64,000 nucleotides of DNA, taken from assembly GCF_016634425.1 (NCBI RefSeq), contig NZ_JAEPES010000004.1:100925-164924 (forward strand), given 5' to 3'. The notes below the pieces were generated by a model. It was not told where the DNA came from. It saw only the letters and a list, made by a program, of their open reading frames with translations, and ran no database searches. Made by a program: the position numbers and the translations under genes. Positions within the stretch are counted from its first letter, which is position 1, and the number at the start of each line of letters is the position of its first letter. Positions 36,859 to 45,693 of the stretch are shown piece by piece. This DNA comes from Lacisediminihabitans changchengi. Lineage in GTDB: Bacteria; Actinomycetota; Actinomycetes; Actinomycetales; Microbacteriaceae.

Positions 36859-38364
36859 CTAGTTCTGCGGGAATCCCAGGTTGATGCCGCCGTGGCTCGG
36901 GTCGAGCCAGCGGCTGGTTATCGCCTTCTCGCGGGTGAAGAAGTGCACTCCCTGCTCGCCGTATGCCTTGGTGTCGCCAAAGATCGAGTCTTTGAAGCCA
37001 CCGAACGAGTAGTAGGCGACCGGCACCGGGATTGGCACATTGATGCCGATCATCCCGACCTCGATCTCGTTCTGGAAGCGGCGGGCCGCACCACCGTCGT
37101 TCGTGAAGATCGCGGTGCCGTTGCCGAACGCGCCATTGTTGATCAGCGTCACGCCGTCTTCGTACGAGGCGACCCGCACGACCGAGAGCACCGGTCCGAA
37201 GATCTCCTCCGTGTACGCGCGGGAGTCGAGCGGCACGCGGTCGAGCAGGGTCGGGCCGAGCCAGAAACCCTCGGCCGCGCCATCCACCTCGATGCCGCGT
37301 CCATCGACAACGACCGTTGCACCGTCTGCCGCGGCGATGTCGATGTACGAGGCCACCTTGTCGCGGTGCTGCTCGGTCACGAGCGGCCCCATGTCGCAGG
37401 AGCGTCGACCGTCGCCGATCGTGAGTTTCGACATCCGTTCGGTGATCTTCTCGATCAGGGCGTCGGCGACAGGCTCGACCGCGACGACCACGGAGATCGC
37501 CATGCAGCGCTCCCCCGCGGACCCGAAGCCCGCGTTGATCGCGGAGTCGGCGACCAGGTCGAGGTCGGCATCGGGCAACACCAGCATGTGGTTCTTCGCC
37601 CCACCGAGCGCCTGCACTCGCTTGCCGTTCTTCGCCGCGGTCTCGTAAATGTACCGCGCGATCGGGGTCGAGCCGACGAAGGAGATGGAACGGATGTCCG
37701 GGTGCTCGAGCAGCCCGTCCACCGCGACCTTGTCGCCGTGCAGCACGTTCAGCACGCCGGCCGGAAGCCCCGCCTCGGTGAACAGCTCTGCCAGCCAGAC
37801 GGATGACGACGGGTCTTTCTCGGACGGCTTCAGCACCACCGTGTTGCCGACCGCGATCGCGATCGGAAAGAACCACATCGGCACCATTGCCGGGAAGTTG
37901 AATGGCGAGATCACGCCGACGACGCCGAGTGGCTGCTTGGTCGAATAGACGTCGACGCCGGTAGAGACGTTCTCGGAGTAGTCGCCCTTCATCAGCTGAG
38001 GGAAGCCGGTCGCGAACTCCACCACTTCGAGGCCACGGGCGATTTCGCCCATGGCATCGGAGAGCACCTTGCCGTGCTCACTGGTGAGGATCGCGGCCAG
38101 CTCGCCCTTGCGCTCGTTGACCAGCTCGCGAAAGCGGAACAGGATCTGCTGCCGTTTCGCGATCGAGGTGTCGCGCCAGCCGGTGAACGCCGCCTTCGCC
38201 GCGGCGACCGCGGTGTTCAGCTCGTCCAGGTCGGCCAGCGGCACCTCTTTCGTGACGATGCCCAGCGCAGGATCGTAGACCGGCGCGGTACGACCGCTCG
38301 ATCCGTCCGTCACCGCTCCCGCGATGTAGTGCTGAACCTGCGGGAGTCGGGCGTCGTTCGTCAT
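36859..38364 (-). CDS. mmsA: CoA-acylating methylmalonate-semialdehyde dehydrogenase
   Basis: Oxidises methylmalonate or malonate semialdehyde to propionyl- or acetyl-CoA, in valine and inositol catabolism. The 501 residues carry the ALDH motifs PFNFPAMVPMWFFPIAI, FVGSTPIARYI and the nucleophile Cys287 in GSAGERCMAISV, typical of MmsA. It starts at ATG. No other valine or inositol catabolic gene is adjacent, so its pathway here is open. Confidence 0.93.
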   Translation of the reverse strand: MTNDARLPQVQHYIAGAVTDGSSGRTAPVYDPALGIVTKEVPLADLDELNTAVAAAKAAFTGWRDTSIAKRQQILFRFRELVNERKGELAAILTSEHGKVLSDAMGEIARGLEVVEFATGFPQLMKGDYSENVSTGVDVYSTKQPLGVVGVISPFNFPAMVPMWFFPIAIAVGNTVVLKPSEKDPSSSVWLAELFTEAGLPAGVLNVLHGDKVAVDGLLEHPDIRSISFVGSTPIARYIYETAAKNGKRVQALGGAKNHMLVLPDADLDLVADSAINAGFGSAGERCMAISVVVAVEPVADALIEKITERMSKLTIGDGRRSCDMGPLVTEQHRDKVASYIDIAAADGATVVVDGRGIEVDGAAEGFWLGPTLLDRVPLDSRAYTEEIFGPVLSVVRVASYEDGVTLINNGAFGNGTAIFTNDGGAARRFQNEIEVGMIGINVPIPVPVAYYSFGGFKDSIFGDTKAYGEQGVHFFTREKAITSRWLDPSHGGINLGFPQN

Positions 38365-38434
38365 GCGGAAGCTGTCCTCACTGTCGAATGCAGCGCGGCC
38401 ATTGCGCTTGTTAGCACACTAGCGACGTCGAGAC

Positions 38435-39508
38435 TCAGTCGGCCAGCGTCGGGTAATCCGTGTACCCCTCGGCGGTCGGACCATAGAACGTGTTCGGGTT
38501 CGGCTCGTTGAGCTCCCGGTCGTCACGCCAGCGCGCCACCAGATCGGGGTTCGCAATGACCGGGCGACCCACGGCGATCACATCCGCGAAGTCTTCCTGA
38601 ACGAACCCGATCGCCTCGTCACGAGTGGTCAACTGGCCGAAGCCGCTGTTGGCCATGAGAGCTCCGCCGAAGCGAGCGCGAAGATCTTGCACGAGCTCAC
38701 CCGCGGGCTCGCTGTGCAGCACGCTGAGGTAGGCGAGTCCGAGCGGGGCGATGCCGTCGATGAGCGCGTCGTAGGTGGCCTTGGTTTCCGCGGCATCCGT
38801 CTCGAAGACATCCAGGATGTTGTGCGAGGGCGAGATGCGAACGCCCACCCGGTCTGCGCCTACGGCCTCGGCGACCGCGGTGATGGTCTCGATCCCGAAG
38901 CGGGCCCGGTTGGCGGGCGAGCCGCCGTAGCCATCGGTGCGGACGTTCGACACCGGTGAGAGGAACTCGTGCAGCAGGTATCCGTTGGCGGAATGCACCT
39001 CGACGCCGTCGAATCCGGCTTCCATCGCATTGCGTGCCGCCTGAACGATCTCTTCCGTTACCGCGGGAAGTTCCTCGGTCTCGAGGGCGCGGGGCTCCGG
39101 GTAGCGCTTCTTGCCGAGGGGGGTGTGGGTATCTCCGTCGATCGCGATCGCGCTCGGAGCCACGGGGGTGAGACCGCCGGTGATGTCCTGGTGGGAGACC
39201 CGCCCGCCGTGCATGAGCTGCATAACGATCACGCCGCCCTCGGCGTGCACCGCGTCAGTCACGCGGTGCCATCCGGCGATCTGCTCGTCGGTGACGATTC
39301 CGGGCTGGCCTGCGTAGGCCCGGCTTACCGGGCTCGGGAAGGTGCCCTCGGTCACGATCAGGCCGAGGGTGGCCCGCTGGCGGTAGTGCTCGACGATCAG
39401 ATCGTTCGGCACTCCGGAGTCTCCGGCACGCAGGCGGGTGAGCGGGGCCATGACGACGCGGTTGGAGAGCGCGAGCGCTCCGAGGTTGACGGGCGCGAAA
39501 AGCTGCAC
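38435..39508 (-). CDS. Old-yellow-enzyme-type ene-reductase (NADH:flavin oxidoreductase)
   Basis: FMN-dependent alkene reductase of the NemA/XenA group, 357 residues. It starts LFAPVNLGALALSNRVVMAPLTRLRA. The substrate-binding pair His172-Asn175 and Tyr177 lie in VHSANGYLLHEFLSP, and GYGGSPANRARFGIE follows. It reduces activated C=C bonds of electrophiles or nitro compounds, probably in detoxification. No regulator is adjacent. Confidence 0.92.
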   Translation of the reverse strand: MQLFAPVNLGALALSNRVVMAPLTRLRAGDSGVPNDLIVEHYRQRATLGLIVTEGTFPSPVSRAYAGQPGIVTDEQIAGWHRVTDAVHAEGGVIVMQLMHGGRVSHQDITGGLTPVAPSAIAIDGDTHTPLGKKRYPEPRALETEELPAVTEEIVQAARNAMEAGFDGVEVHSANGYLLHEFLSPVSNVRTDGYGGSPANRARFGIETITAVAEAVGADRVGVRISPSHNILDVFETDAAETKATYDALIDGIAPLGLAYLSVLHSEPAGELVQDLRARFGGALMANSGFGQLTTRDEAIGFVQEDFADVIAVGRPVIANPDLVARWRDDRELNEPNPNTFYGPTAEGYTDYPTLAD

Positions 39509-39599
39509 GGTACTTCTTTCTCAAGGGGTAGCGGTTACCCAGAACGCAACCGGCCTGTACCCGGGCTTATTCCGCGATGTGGCTACCTCCGTACTGAGG

Positions 39600-41987
39600 C
39601 TAGAGCTTTTCGATCGGCGCCAGCTTGATCAGTAGCCGCTTGCGCCCGACCTTCTCGAACTGCACCTCCGCGACCGACTTCGGCCCGACGCCGGTGACCG
39701 CGGTGACCTTGCCGTCGCCGAAATCGGTGTGACGGATGCGGTCCCCGGGCACCAGCGTGAGGTCGCCGTTGTCGCGCACCTTGCCGGTCACGGTGTTCGC
39801 CCACTCCGTCTTCGGTTGCGCAGCGCGGGCGGCGGCGCGGGCGAGCGCGGTCGCCCCCGGCGCTGACGTGCGCTCGTACCCAGACCCGGTGCCGAGCGAG
39901 CCGGAGGACCCGCCGTCGCGGCGCACATTGAGCGCTCGCGGCTGGGTTCCGCCGCGGCTGGTCGCCATGCCGGGCGACTGCCGCCAGTCGATCAGCTCCG
40001 GCGGAATCTCCTGGATGTACCGGGACGGCATCGCGACCGTCACGTCACCGAACTGCGCACGGGTCATCGCCAGGGAGAGGTACAGCTTGCGACGGGCGCG
40101 GGTGATGCCGACGTAGAACAGGCGACGTTCTTCGGCCGGCCCGCCTGGCTCGTTCGCGGACATCCGGTGCGGGAGCAGGTCCTCCTCGACGCCGGTGAGG
40201 AAGACGGCGTCGTACTCCAGGCCCTTGGCGGTGTGCAGGGTCATCAACGAGACGGTGCCGCTGGAGTCGTCGATCTCGTCGGCCGCCGCGACCAGCGAGG
40301 TCTCGGTGAGGAACTCGAGGAGAGTGCCCTCCGGGTTGTTCTTCTGAAAGTCCTTGGTCACGGCGATGAGTTCTTCGACGTTCTCCGCCCGCGCCTCGTC
40401 CTGTGGGTCGCGCGAGGCTCGGAGCGCCTCGATGAAGCCGGTGCGTTCGAGCAGAGTGATCAGGATGTCGGGAACCGGAGCAGTGTCGGCGGTCTCTCCG
40501 ACCTCATCCAAAATCTTGGTCAGACCCAGGATGGCGCCCGTGATCTTGGGGCCGAAGCCCTGTTCGCCCGCCGCCCGCATCGACTCGCGCAGGGTGACGC
40601 CGTGCGCATCCGCCCAGCTCTGCAGGTTCGCCTCGGTGACCCCGCCGATGCCGCGCTTGGGGGTGTTCATGATGCGGCGCAGCGCCATCGGGTCGGCGGG
40701 GTTCGCCACCGCGATGAGATAGCCGAAGGCGTCTTTGATCTCGGCGCGCTCGTAGAACTTGGTGCCACCGAGCACGCGATACGGGATGGCCGAGCGGATG
40801 AAGATCTCTTCCAGGGCACGGGTCTGTGCATTGGTGCGGTAGAACACCGCCATGTTGCGATAGTCGACGCCCTCACCGTGCAGGGTGGTGACCTCGTCGG
40901 CGACGAATTGCGCCTCGTCGTGCTGGCTGTACCCGGTGAAACCGACGATCTTGTCTCCGTCACCGACCACCGTGAACAGCTTCTTGTCGATGCGATCGAA
41001 GTTGTTGGCGATGACGGCGTTGGCCGCGCTCAGGATGTTCTGGGTCGAGCGGTAGTTCTGCTCGAGCAGAATCACCTTGGCCCCGACGTAGTCGCGTTCG
41101 AACTCCACGATGTTGCGGATGTCCGCGCCGCGGAATGCATAAATGGACTGATCCGAGTCGCCGACCACGGTGAGGGATGCCGGACCGAGGGCGCCGCGAC
41201 CTTGAAGATCAAGAGGCAGATCGTTCTGCTCGATCGGCCGGGTGAGCTCACGGATCAGCGCGTACTGCGCGTGGTTGGTGTCCTGGTACTCATCGACCAG
41301 GATGTGCCGGAAGCGCCGCTGGTACAGCGCGGCGACCTGCGGGAAGGCGCGGAACAGATACACCGTCTGCCCGATCAGGTCATCGAAATCGAAGGCGTTC
41401 GCTGCCTGAAGGCTGCGGGTGTACTCACGGAAGATGTCGAGGAAGACCCGCTCCTGCGGGTCGTTGAAGTTCGCCCCGCGCGCGTACGACTCGACGTCGC
41501 TCAGCTCGTTCTTGAGCTTCGAGATCTTGCCGGCGACGCCGCTGACGGTGAAACCGAAGGTGTCGGCATCCAGGTCGCGGATGATGCGCTTGATCAGCGC
41601 GCGCGAATCGGCGGAGTCGTAGATGGTGAAGTTCTTGCCGAAGCCGAAGTGCTCGGCCTCACGGCGCAGGATGCGCACGCAGGCGGAGTGGAACGTGGAG
41701 ATCCACATGCCCTCTGATGCCTGGCCGAGGATCGATTCGACCCGCTCGCGCATCTCGGCAGCGGCCTTATTGGTGAAGGTGATCGCCAGAATCTGCGACG
41801 GCCAGGCCTCACGCGAGTCGATCAGGCTAGCGATGCGCCGGGTGAGCACGCTGGTCTTGCCGGAGCCGGCTCCGGCCACGATCAGCAGGGCGGGACCGCG
41901 GTATTCGACGGCCTCGCGCTGCTGGGGATTGAGGCCAGCGAGCAGGGGCGATTCGGTGGGCTCGGACGGGTCCAGGATGAAGGTCAT
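39600..41987 (-). CDS. pcrA: ATP-dependent DNA helicase PcrA/UvrD
   Basis: Superfamily 1A 3'-5' helicase for nucleotide-excision repair and replication restart, about 795 residues. Motif I AGAGSGKT (38-45), Ia TFTNKAAAEMRERV, II DEYQDTN, III GDSDQSIYAFRG, IV LEQNYRST, V TLHTAKGLEYDAVFLTG and VI FYVGITRARRKL are all present. The C-terminus has the Tudor-like module (DRIRHTDFGDGKVTAVTG) that contacts RNA polymerase in PcrA. I prefer the ATG at 41987, which gives the usual short N-terminus; a GTG at 42023 would add 12 residues. Confidence 0.96.
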   Translation of the reverse strand: MTFILDPSEPTESPLLAGLNPQQREAVEYRGPALLIVAGAGSGKTSVLTRRIASLIDSREAWPSQILAITFTNKAAAEMRERVESILGQASEGMWISTFHSACVRILRREAEHFGFGKNFTIYDSADSRALIKRIIRDLDADTFGFTVSGVAGKISKLKNELSDVESYARGANFNDPQERVFLDIFREYTRSLQAANAFDFDDLIGQTVYLFRAFPQVAALYQRRFRHILVDEYQDTNHAQYALIRELTRPIEQNDLPLDLQGRGALGPASLTVVGDSDQSIYAFRGADIRNIVEFERDYVGAKVILLEQNYRSTQNILSAANAVIANNFDRIDKKLFTVVGDGDKIVGFTGYSQHDEAQFVADEVTTLHGEGVDYRNMAVFYRTNAQTRALEEIFIRSAIPYRVLGGTKFYERAEIKDAFGYLIAVANPADPMALRRIMNTPKRGIGGVTEANLQSWADAHGVTLRESMRAAGEQGFGPKITGAILGLTKILDEVGETADTAPVPDILITLLERTGFIEALRASRDPQDEARAENVEELIAVTKDFQKNNPEGTLLEFLTETSLVAAADEIDDSSGTVSLMTLHTAKGLEYDAVFLTGVEEDLLPHRMSANEPGGPAEERRLFYVGITRARRKLYLSLAMTRAQFGDVTVAMPSRYIQEIPPELIDWRQSPGMATSRGGTQPRALNVRRDGGSSGSLGTGSGYERTSAPGATALARAAARAAQPKTEWANTVTGKVRDNGDLTLVPGDRIRHTDFGDGKVTAVTGVGPKSVAEVQFEKVGRKRLLIKLAPIEKL

Positions 41988-42035
41988 GACCGGCCCAATT
42001 GTACGGGGCACCCCCGACAGCACGTCGCCGGTCGC

Positions 42036-42134
42036 GTAGCGCCCGAGCGTCCGCGCGAGGACGCGTATCGAGACCCACCACGCGCGAATTCGATACGCGA
42101 GCGCCCCGGAGGGCGTGCGCTACTCAATCAGCGG
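42036..42134. repeat. Dispersed repeat family A, inverted pair inside a gene end
   Basis: GTAGCGCCCGAGCG...CGAGGACGCGTATCGAG is followed by TCGATACGCGAGCG...GCGCTACTCAATCAGCGG, two arms in opposite orientation. The right arm runs into the 3' end of the glycerophosphodiesterase gene and supplies its last codons and stop (42124-42126). Confidence 0.8.
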
Positions 42135-43140
42135 AGAGGGATGAGCGCGCCTCGACAGCCAGGTCGGGCTGGTCGGCGAAGACCCCGTCGACACCGGTCT
42201 GCATGATGGAGCGGAACTCGCGCATCCAGTCACCCCGGGCCGCAGCATCCAGCCCCCTGGTCAGCCCGCGCCCGAGGAACTTGTTCTCGGCGCGAAGCGT
42301 CCAGCAGAAGACCACCAAGCCCACCTCGTGAGCCATGTCGACGAGTGTCGACGGCAGGTCGAGGCGGCGAGGGTCGGTGTTCTTGGGCAGCAGGATGCGC
42401 TTACTCAGGCTGATGCCGTCGACTACCGTCGCGAGCTCGGCCAGTGCCGCCGTGGTCAGATAGCTCGCGTACTTGCGAGCCTGCCGCCCGTTCGCGGCCA
42501 CCTCGTCAGCGGGCGAGCCCTTGGCGTCGAGCAGGAAGATCAGGCGACCGCCGACCCCGCGCGCGCGGATCTTGGGCAGGATCGACAGTTCGAAGCATTC
42601 GGTAGTGAGACGTGGGTCATCGCTCCAGCCCGCCTCCGCGAGCTCGGTCGCATACAGCTCATCGAGAGATATGCCGAGTGCGGAATAGAAGGTCGGGTGC
42701 TTGATCTCCGCCACCAGCGCGATCGGTCGGGGCGCAGCATCCAGCAGCTCGAGCAGGTCCCTGAAGCGCAGGATGCCCTCGGTGCCGTTCCACTCGGTGT
42801 TCGCCGGCCGCACCTTGGGGATGCGTTCGAGCACCCGCAGGGTCGCCAGCTCGGCCCAGTCGAAGTCTTCGGTGAACCAGCCGGTGAGCGTCTCGCCGTC
42901 GATGGTCTTGGTGGTACGACGGCCCGCGAATTCGGGGTGGGCGGCGACATCGGTCGTGCCGGAGATCTCGTTCTCGTGACGGACCACGAGCACGCCGTCG
43001 CGGGTCGCGACCAGGTCGGGTTCGACGGCGTCGGCGCCGAGCTCGATGGCGAGCTCGTAGGCGGAGCGACTGTGCTCGGGCCGATACCCACTAGCACCAC
43101 GATGGGCGATCACGACGGGGAGCTGGGTCACCCGCTCCAC
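42124..43140 (-). CDS. Glycerophosphodiester phosphodiesterase family protein
   Basis: TIM-barrel phosphodiesterase of 338 residues that releases glycerol-3-phosphate from glycerophosphodiesters. Catalytic and metal residues are visible: His13-Arg14 in AHRGASGYRPEH, Glu40 and Asp42 in VEPD, and His55 in VRHEN. It lacks an export signal, so it appears cytoplasmic, although its length resembles periplasmic GlpQ. Its last residues (SAD) and stop codon are encoded by a family A repeat, so the C-terminus may differ from homologues. Confidence 0.88.
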   Translation of the reverse strand: MERVTQLPVVIAHRGASGYRPEHSRSAYELAIELGADAVEPDLVATRDGVLVVRHENEISGTTDVAAHPEFAGRRTTKTIDGETLTGWFTEDFDWAELATLRVLERIPKVRPANTEWNGTEGILRFRDLLELLDAAPRPIALVAEIKHPTFYSALGISLDELYATELAEAGWSDDPRLTTECFELSILPKIRARGVGGRLIFLLDAKGSPADEVAANGRQARKYASYLTTAALAELATVVDGISLSKRILLPKNTDPRRLDLPSTLVDMAHEVGLVVFCWTLRAENKFLGRGLTRGLDAAARGDWMREFRSIMQTGVDGVFADQPDLAVEARSSLSAD

Positions 43141-43217
43141 GGTACGGGACGCGGGTGAACACGCGGTGTCGTGGGCTCGATGGGCGCCAGACTGCGCGTG
43201 GTTGCTAACCTCTCGCC

Positions 43218-43556
43218 ATGGCCACCTGCGAGAACTGCAACGCCGAGCTGCAGCCGCAGTGGAAGTTCTGCGTGCGATGCGGCACGAAGGTCGCCCCCGG
43301 CAGTGCCACGCCGGCGCCCGTCATCCCGGCACTCGCCATTCCTGCAACCGTCGCGCCTGCGCCCGTCGTGCCTGCGCCCGTCACCCCCGCGCCCCTTATC
43401 CCCGCGGCCATCCGTCCGCACGAACTGAGCGATGACGTCGAGCCGCCTGCCCGACGCAGCTTCGACTGGCATGTGCTGGTCGGCATCCTGGTCGGTGTCG
43501 TCGGCGCGGCAGCCATCATCTACCTCATCGTCGCTCTGACCAACGGCGGCAACTGA
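43218..43556 (+). CDS. Small zinc-ribbon protein with a C-terminal membrane anchor
   Basis: 112 residues: a double-CxxC zinc ribbon (CENC...CVRC, 4-21), a Pro/Ala linker made of APVxPA-type repeats (about 28-65), and one C-terminal helix (about 84-107, LVGILVGVVGAAAIIYLIVAL). Such tail-anchored zinc-ribbon proteins are common and uncharacterised. It is followed after two bases by the next membrane-protein gene. Confidence 0.75.
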   Translation: MATCENCNAELQPQWKFCVRCGTKVAPGSATPAPVIPALAIPATVAPAPVVPAPVTPAPLIPAAIRPHELSDDVEPPARRSFDWHVLVGILVGVVGAAAIIYLIVALTNGGN

Positions 43557-43558
43557 CG

Positions 43559-44077
43559 GTGAGCGCTGCCTTCGACCGCCCGGACTACGGATGGCGCGAA
43601 CCGTCGTCACTTCTGCCTCTGCGCTGGGGCGGCTACCGGGGGCGGTACCTCGCCGCCATCGCCCTGCTCGTGGCGGGTGCGCTGCTACTCCAGCTCGGCT
43701 CGGTCTACACACTCTCGTTTCTCGGCGGCGGGATCGCCGCCCACATCGCGGGCTGGATTTTACTGCCCGGCAGGGGCAATCGTCGCGCTATCGTCGCCGT
43801 GCCGAGCGCCCTTGGCGCGGCCGCCCTGCTGATCGGTCCGACGGGGAGTGTGCTCGCCGTGATCCCGCTGCTCGCCTGGCTGTGGACGCGCGAGCGACCA
43901 CCCCTCACCTGGGCGGTGGCGGTGCTGCCGGTCGCCGCCGGGCTGGTGCTCGCCCAACTGTTTCCGCAGTATGGAGCCGGTGCCATCGTCGCCGGAGTAT
44001 CGCTGGCGATCGTCGCCGGCTCGGCCTGGCTGGCCCGAACCGTTGCCGTCGCGCTCCGCCTACGGCGAACTCGGTGA
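43559..44077 (+). CDS. Small polytopic membrane protein, function unknown
   Basis: 172 residues, GTG start two bases after the zinc-ribbon stop. About six hydrophobic segments from residue 28 onward, with few charged loops. It is probably co-transcribed with the zinc-ribbon gene. I do not recognise the family. Confidence 0.65.
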   Translation: MSAAFDRPDYGWREPSSLLPLRWGGYRGRYLAAIALLVAGALLLQLGSVYTLSFLGGGIAAHIAGWILLPGRGNRRAIVAVPSALGAAALLIGPTGSVLAVIPLLAWLWTRERPPLTWAVAVLPVAAGLVLAQLFPQYGAGAIVAGVSLAIVAGSAWLARTVAVALRLRRTR

Positions 44078-44119
44078 ATCCCCAGCCGAGAAGCGCGGCA
44101 ACTCCGGTAGTTTGAGGCC

Positions 44120-44953
44120 ATGGCATCCTCATCGAACCCCGCGTTCAACAACTCCCCGGCTTTTTCCGAGAAGTCGTCGGTCGCGAAGAAGTTCCCTGCG
44201 ACCCCTCCCGCCGACATGACCGCTGAGCAGCTCACCGAGCTCTACAGCAAGCCGTCGGCCACGCCCGCCGAGACCGACCGCATGACGTACGAAGACACCG
44301 TCATCAAGATCGTGATCAGCTTTGCCATCCTCCTTGCCGGTGCGGCGATTGGCTGGTTCGTGCCGATCCTCGCCATCCCGGCCGCCATCATCGGATTCGT
44401 GCTGGCGCTGGTCAACATCTTCAAGAAGAAGCCGAGCCCCGCGCTCGTTCTGGCCTACGCCGCCGTCGAGGGTGTCTTCGTCGGCGGAATCACGGTGTTC
44501 TTCGAGTCCCGCTACCCGGGTATCGCCATCCAGGCCGTGCTCGGTACCGCCGTGGTCATCGCCGTCACGCTCGCCCTGTTCGCGAGCGGCAAGATCCGCG
44601 CCTCGGCCAAGGCCACCAAGGTCTTCCTGATCGCCTTCGTCGGCTACGCCGTGTTCTCGATCGTGAACCTGATTCTCATGGCCACGGGCGTGAATAAGGA
44701 TGCTTTCGGCCTCCGCAGCGCCGAGATCGGCATCCCGGGGACCAGCATCAGCGTTCCGCTCGGCGTGATCATCGGCCTCCTGGTGGTCGTCATGGCCGCA
44801 TATTCGCTCGTGCTCGACTTCGACAGCATCAAGACCGGCGTGCAGCGTGGCGCCCCCCGCGTGTACGGCTGGGTCGCCGCCTTCGGCATCATGGTCACCG
44901 TCGTCTGGCTGTACCTGGAGATCCTGCGCATCCTCGCGCTGCTCCGCCGCTAG
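44120..44953 (+). CDS. Bax inhibitor-1/YccA family membrane protein
   Basis: 277 residues with a polar N-terminal arm (about 55 residues, Ser/Ala/Pro-rich) and seven helices from about residue 60. The final LVLDFDSIKTGVQRGAPRVYGWVAAFGIMVTVVWLYLEILRIL is the diagnostic end, with the conserved acidic residues of the TMBIM calcium-leak proteins. Its function in actinobacteria is not established. A strong hairpin terminator follows 17 bases after the stop. Confidence 0.88.
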   Translation: MASSSNPAFNNSPAFSEKSSVAKKFPATPPADMTAEQLTELYSKPSATPAETDRMTYEDTVIKIVISFAILLAGAAIGWFVPILAIPAAIIGFVLALVNIFKKKPSPALVLAYAAVEGVFVGGITVFFESRYPGIAIQAVLGTAVVIAVTLALFASGKIRASAKATKVFLIAFVGYAVFSIVNLILMATGVNKDAFGLRSAEIGIPGTSISVPLGVIIGLLVVVMAAYSLVLDFDSIKTGVQRGAPRVYGWVAAFGIMVTVVWLYLEILRILALLRR

Positions 44954-44970
44954 ACCTCGGCAAGAACGTG

Positions 44971-45000
44971 AGAATGGCCGCCCCTCGGGGCGGCCATTCT
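44971..45000 (+). terminator. Terminator after the Bax inhibitor-1 homologue
   Basis: A 14-bp perfect stem AGAATGGCCGCCCC / GGGGCGGCCATTCT with a two-base turn, followed by TCGTTGT. It may also serve the minus-strand gene that ends at 45028. Confidence 0.8.
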
Positions 45001-45027
45001 TCGTTGTGCGCTGTGTATCGACCAGGA

Positions 45028-45342
45028 CTAGCGAAGGCCAGACAAGGTCGCTCCGAGCTCGTCGAGCGGGATCAGCACTTCGCGCAGTTCGTCGGCGCCA
45101 CCGGCGGCGATCACGTGCTGGGCTTCGAGCCCGCGGGTGAGGTCGTTCGCGGTCTTCTGATCGAGGCGGAGAGCGTCGCGCAGGCCGTTGCGGCTGAACA
45201 CCTGACTGCGAATGACCAGCTCGACCGCTCGGGGGTAGTAGCGGTAGCTGTCGTCACCGATCAGTTCGGCGACCTCGTCACGGGCGTTGCGCGTTCCGTC
45301 GGGGGATGTCGCGGATGGGCGGGTGGGGGAGAAAATGGACAT
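45028..45342 (-). CDS. Small winged-helix protein resembling a free FtsK gamma domain
   Basis: 104 residues from the ATG at 45342. After a polar N-terminus, about 32-80 (AVELVIRSQVFSRNGLRDALRLDQKTANDLTRGLEAQHVI) looks like the FtsK/SpoIIIE gamma winged helix, whose usual pattern is AvelVi...aS.S.LqrrlriGy.rAarlid.le..GiV. No motor domain is present. By eye it could also be an unrelated winged helix. A DNA-binding role is likely; the target is unknown. Confidence 0.55.
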   Translation of the reverse strand: MSIFSPTRPSATSPDGTRNARDEVAELIGDDSYRYYPRAVELVIRSQVFSRNGLRDALRLDQKTANDLTRGLEAQHVIAAGGADELREVLIPLDELGATLSGLR

Positions 45343-45504
45343 GCCTGAACTCAATTTCGGGTTGTTTTCAGCGGGTATTGCGGGGGTAACACCGGGTCAT
45401 GCGATGCGGGTACATCTCTCGGTGAGGTTCTCCCAACATACCTCTCGTGTCCCCCACAATGCGGACCCCACTTCGGGGGCCGCACCGGCCAGACGCGCGG
45501 CGGG

Positions 45505-45548
45505 CCTCCATACGCGTCCTCGTCCCTCGGGCGCTACTCGACCAACCA
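45505..45548. repeat. Dispersed repeat family A, single arm
   Basis: ATACGCGTCCTCG followed by CCTCGGGCGCTACTCGACCAA, matching the blocks at 57, 26141 and (reverse) 42036. Confidence 0.75.
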
Positions 45549-45599
45549 TCATCAACCGTGCGGACGACGTCGGGCCGGTGTCGGTCCAAGGGCGAGTTT

Positions 45600-45644
45600 C
45601 GTGAGATCGATGCGGACACGCTTTTCGTCCGCGTCGATCTCACG
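45600..45644. repeat. 18-bp-stem hairpin near the guaA 3' end
   Basis: CGTGAGATCGATGCGGAC (45600-45617) pairs with GTCCGCGTCGATCTCACG (45627-45644), one mismatch in 18, with a nine-base loop. Neither strand continues with a U-run. It lies 50 bases past the guaA stop and may stabilise or end that transcript. Confidence 0.75.
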
Positions 45645-45693
45645 ATGTCTGAGCGTCGGACCGATACCGGTCAGACGGCGTCAGCGCAGAAAA

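Larger units (their letters stand above)
45343..45693. other. 351-bp intergenic region before guaA's end
   Basis: Contains the leader of the winged-helix gene, a family A repeat arm (about 45505-45548), and an isolated 45-bp hairpin (45600-45644). I see no further coding frame with a ribosome-binding site. Confidence 0.6.
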
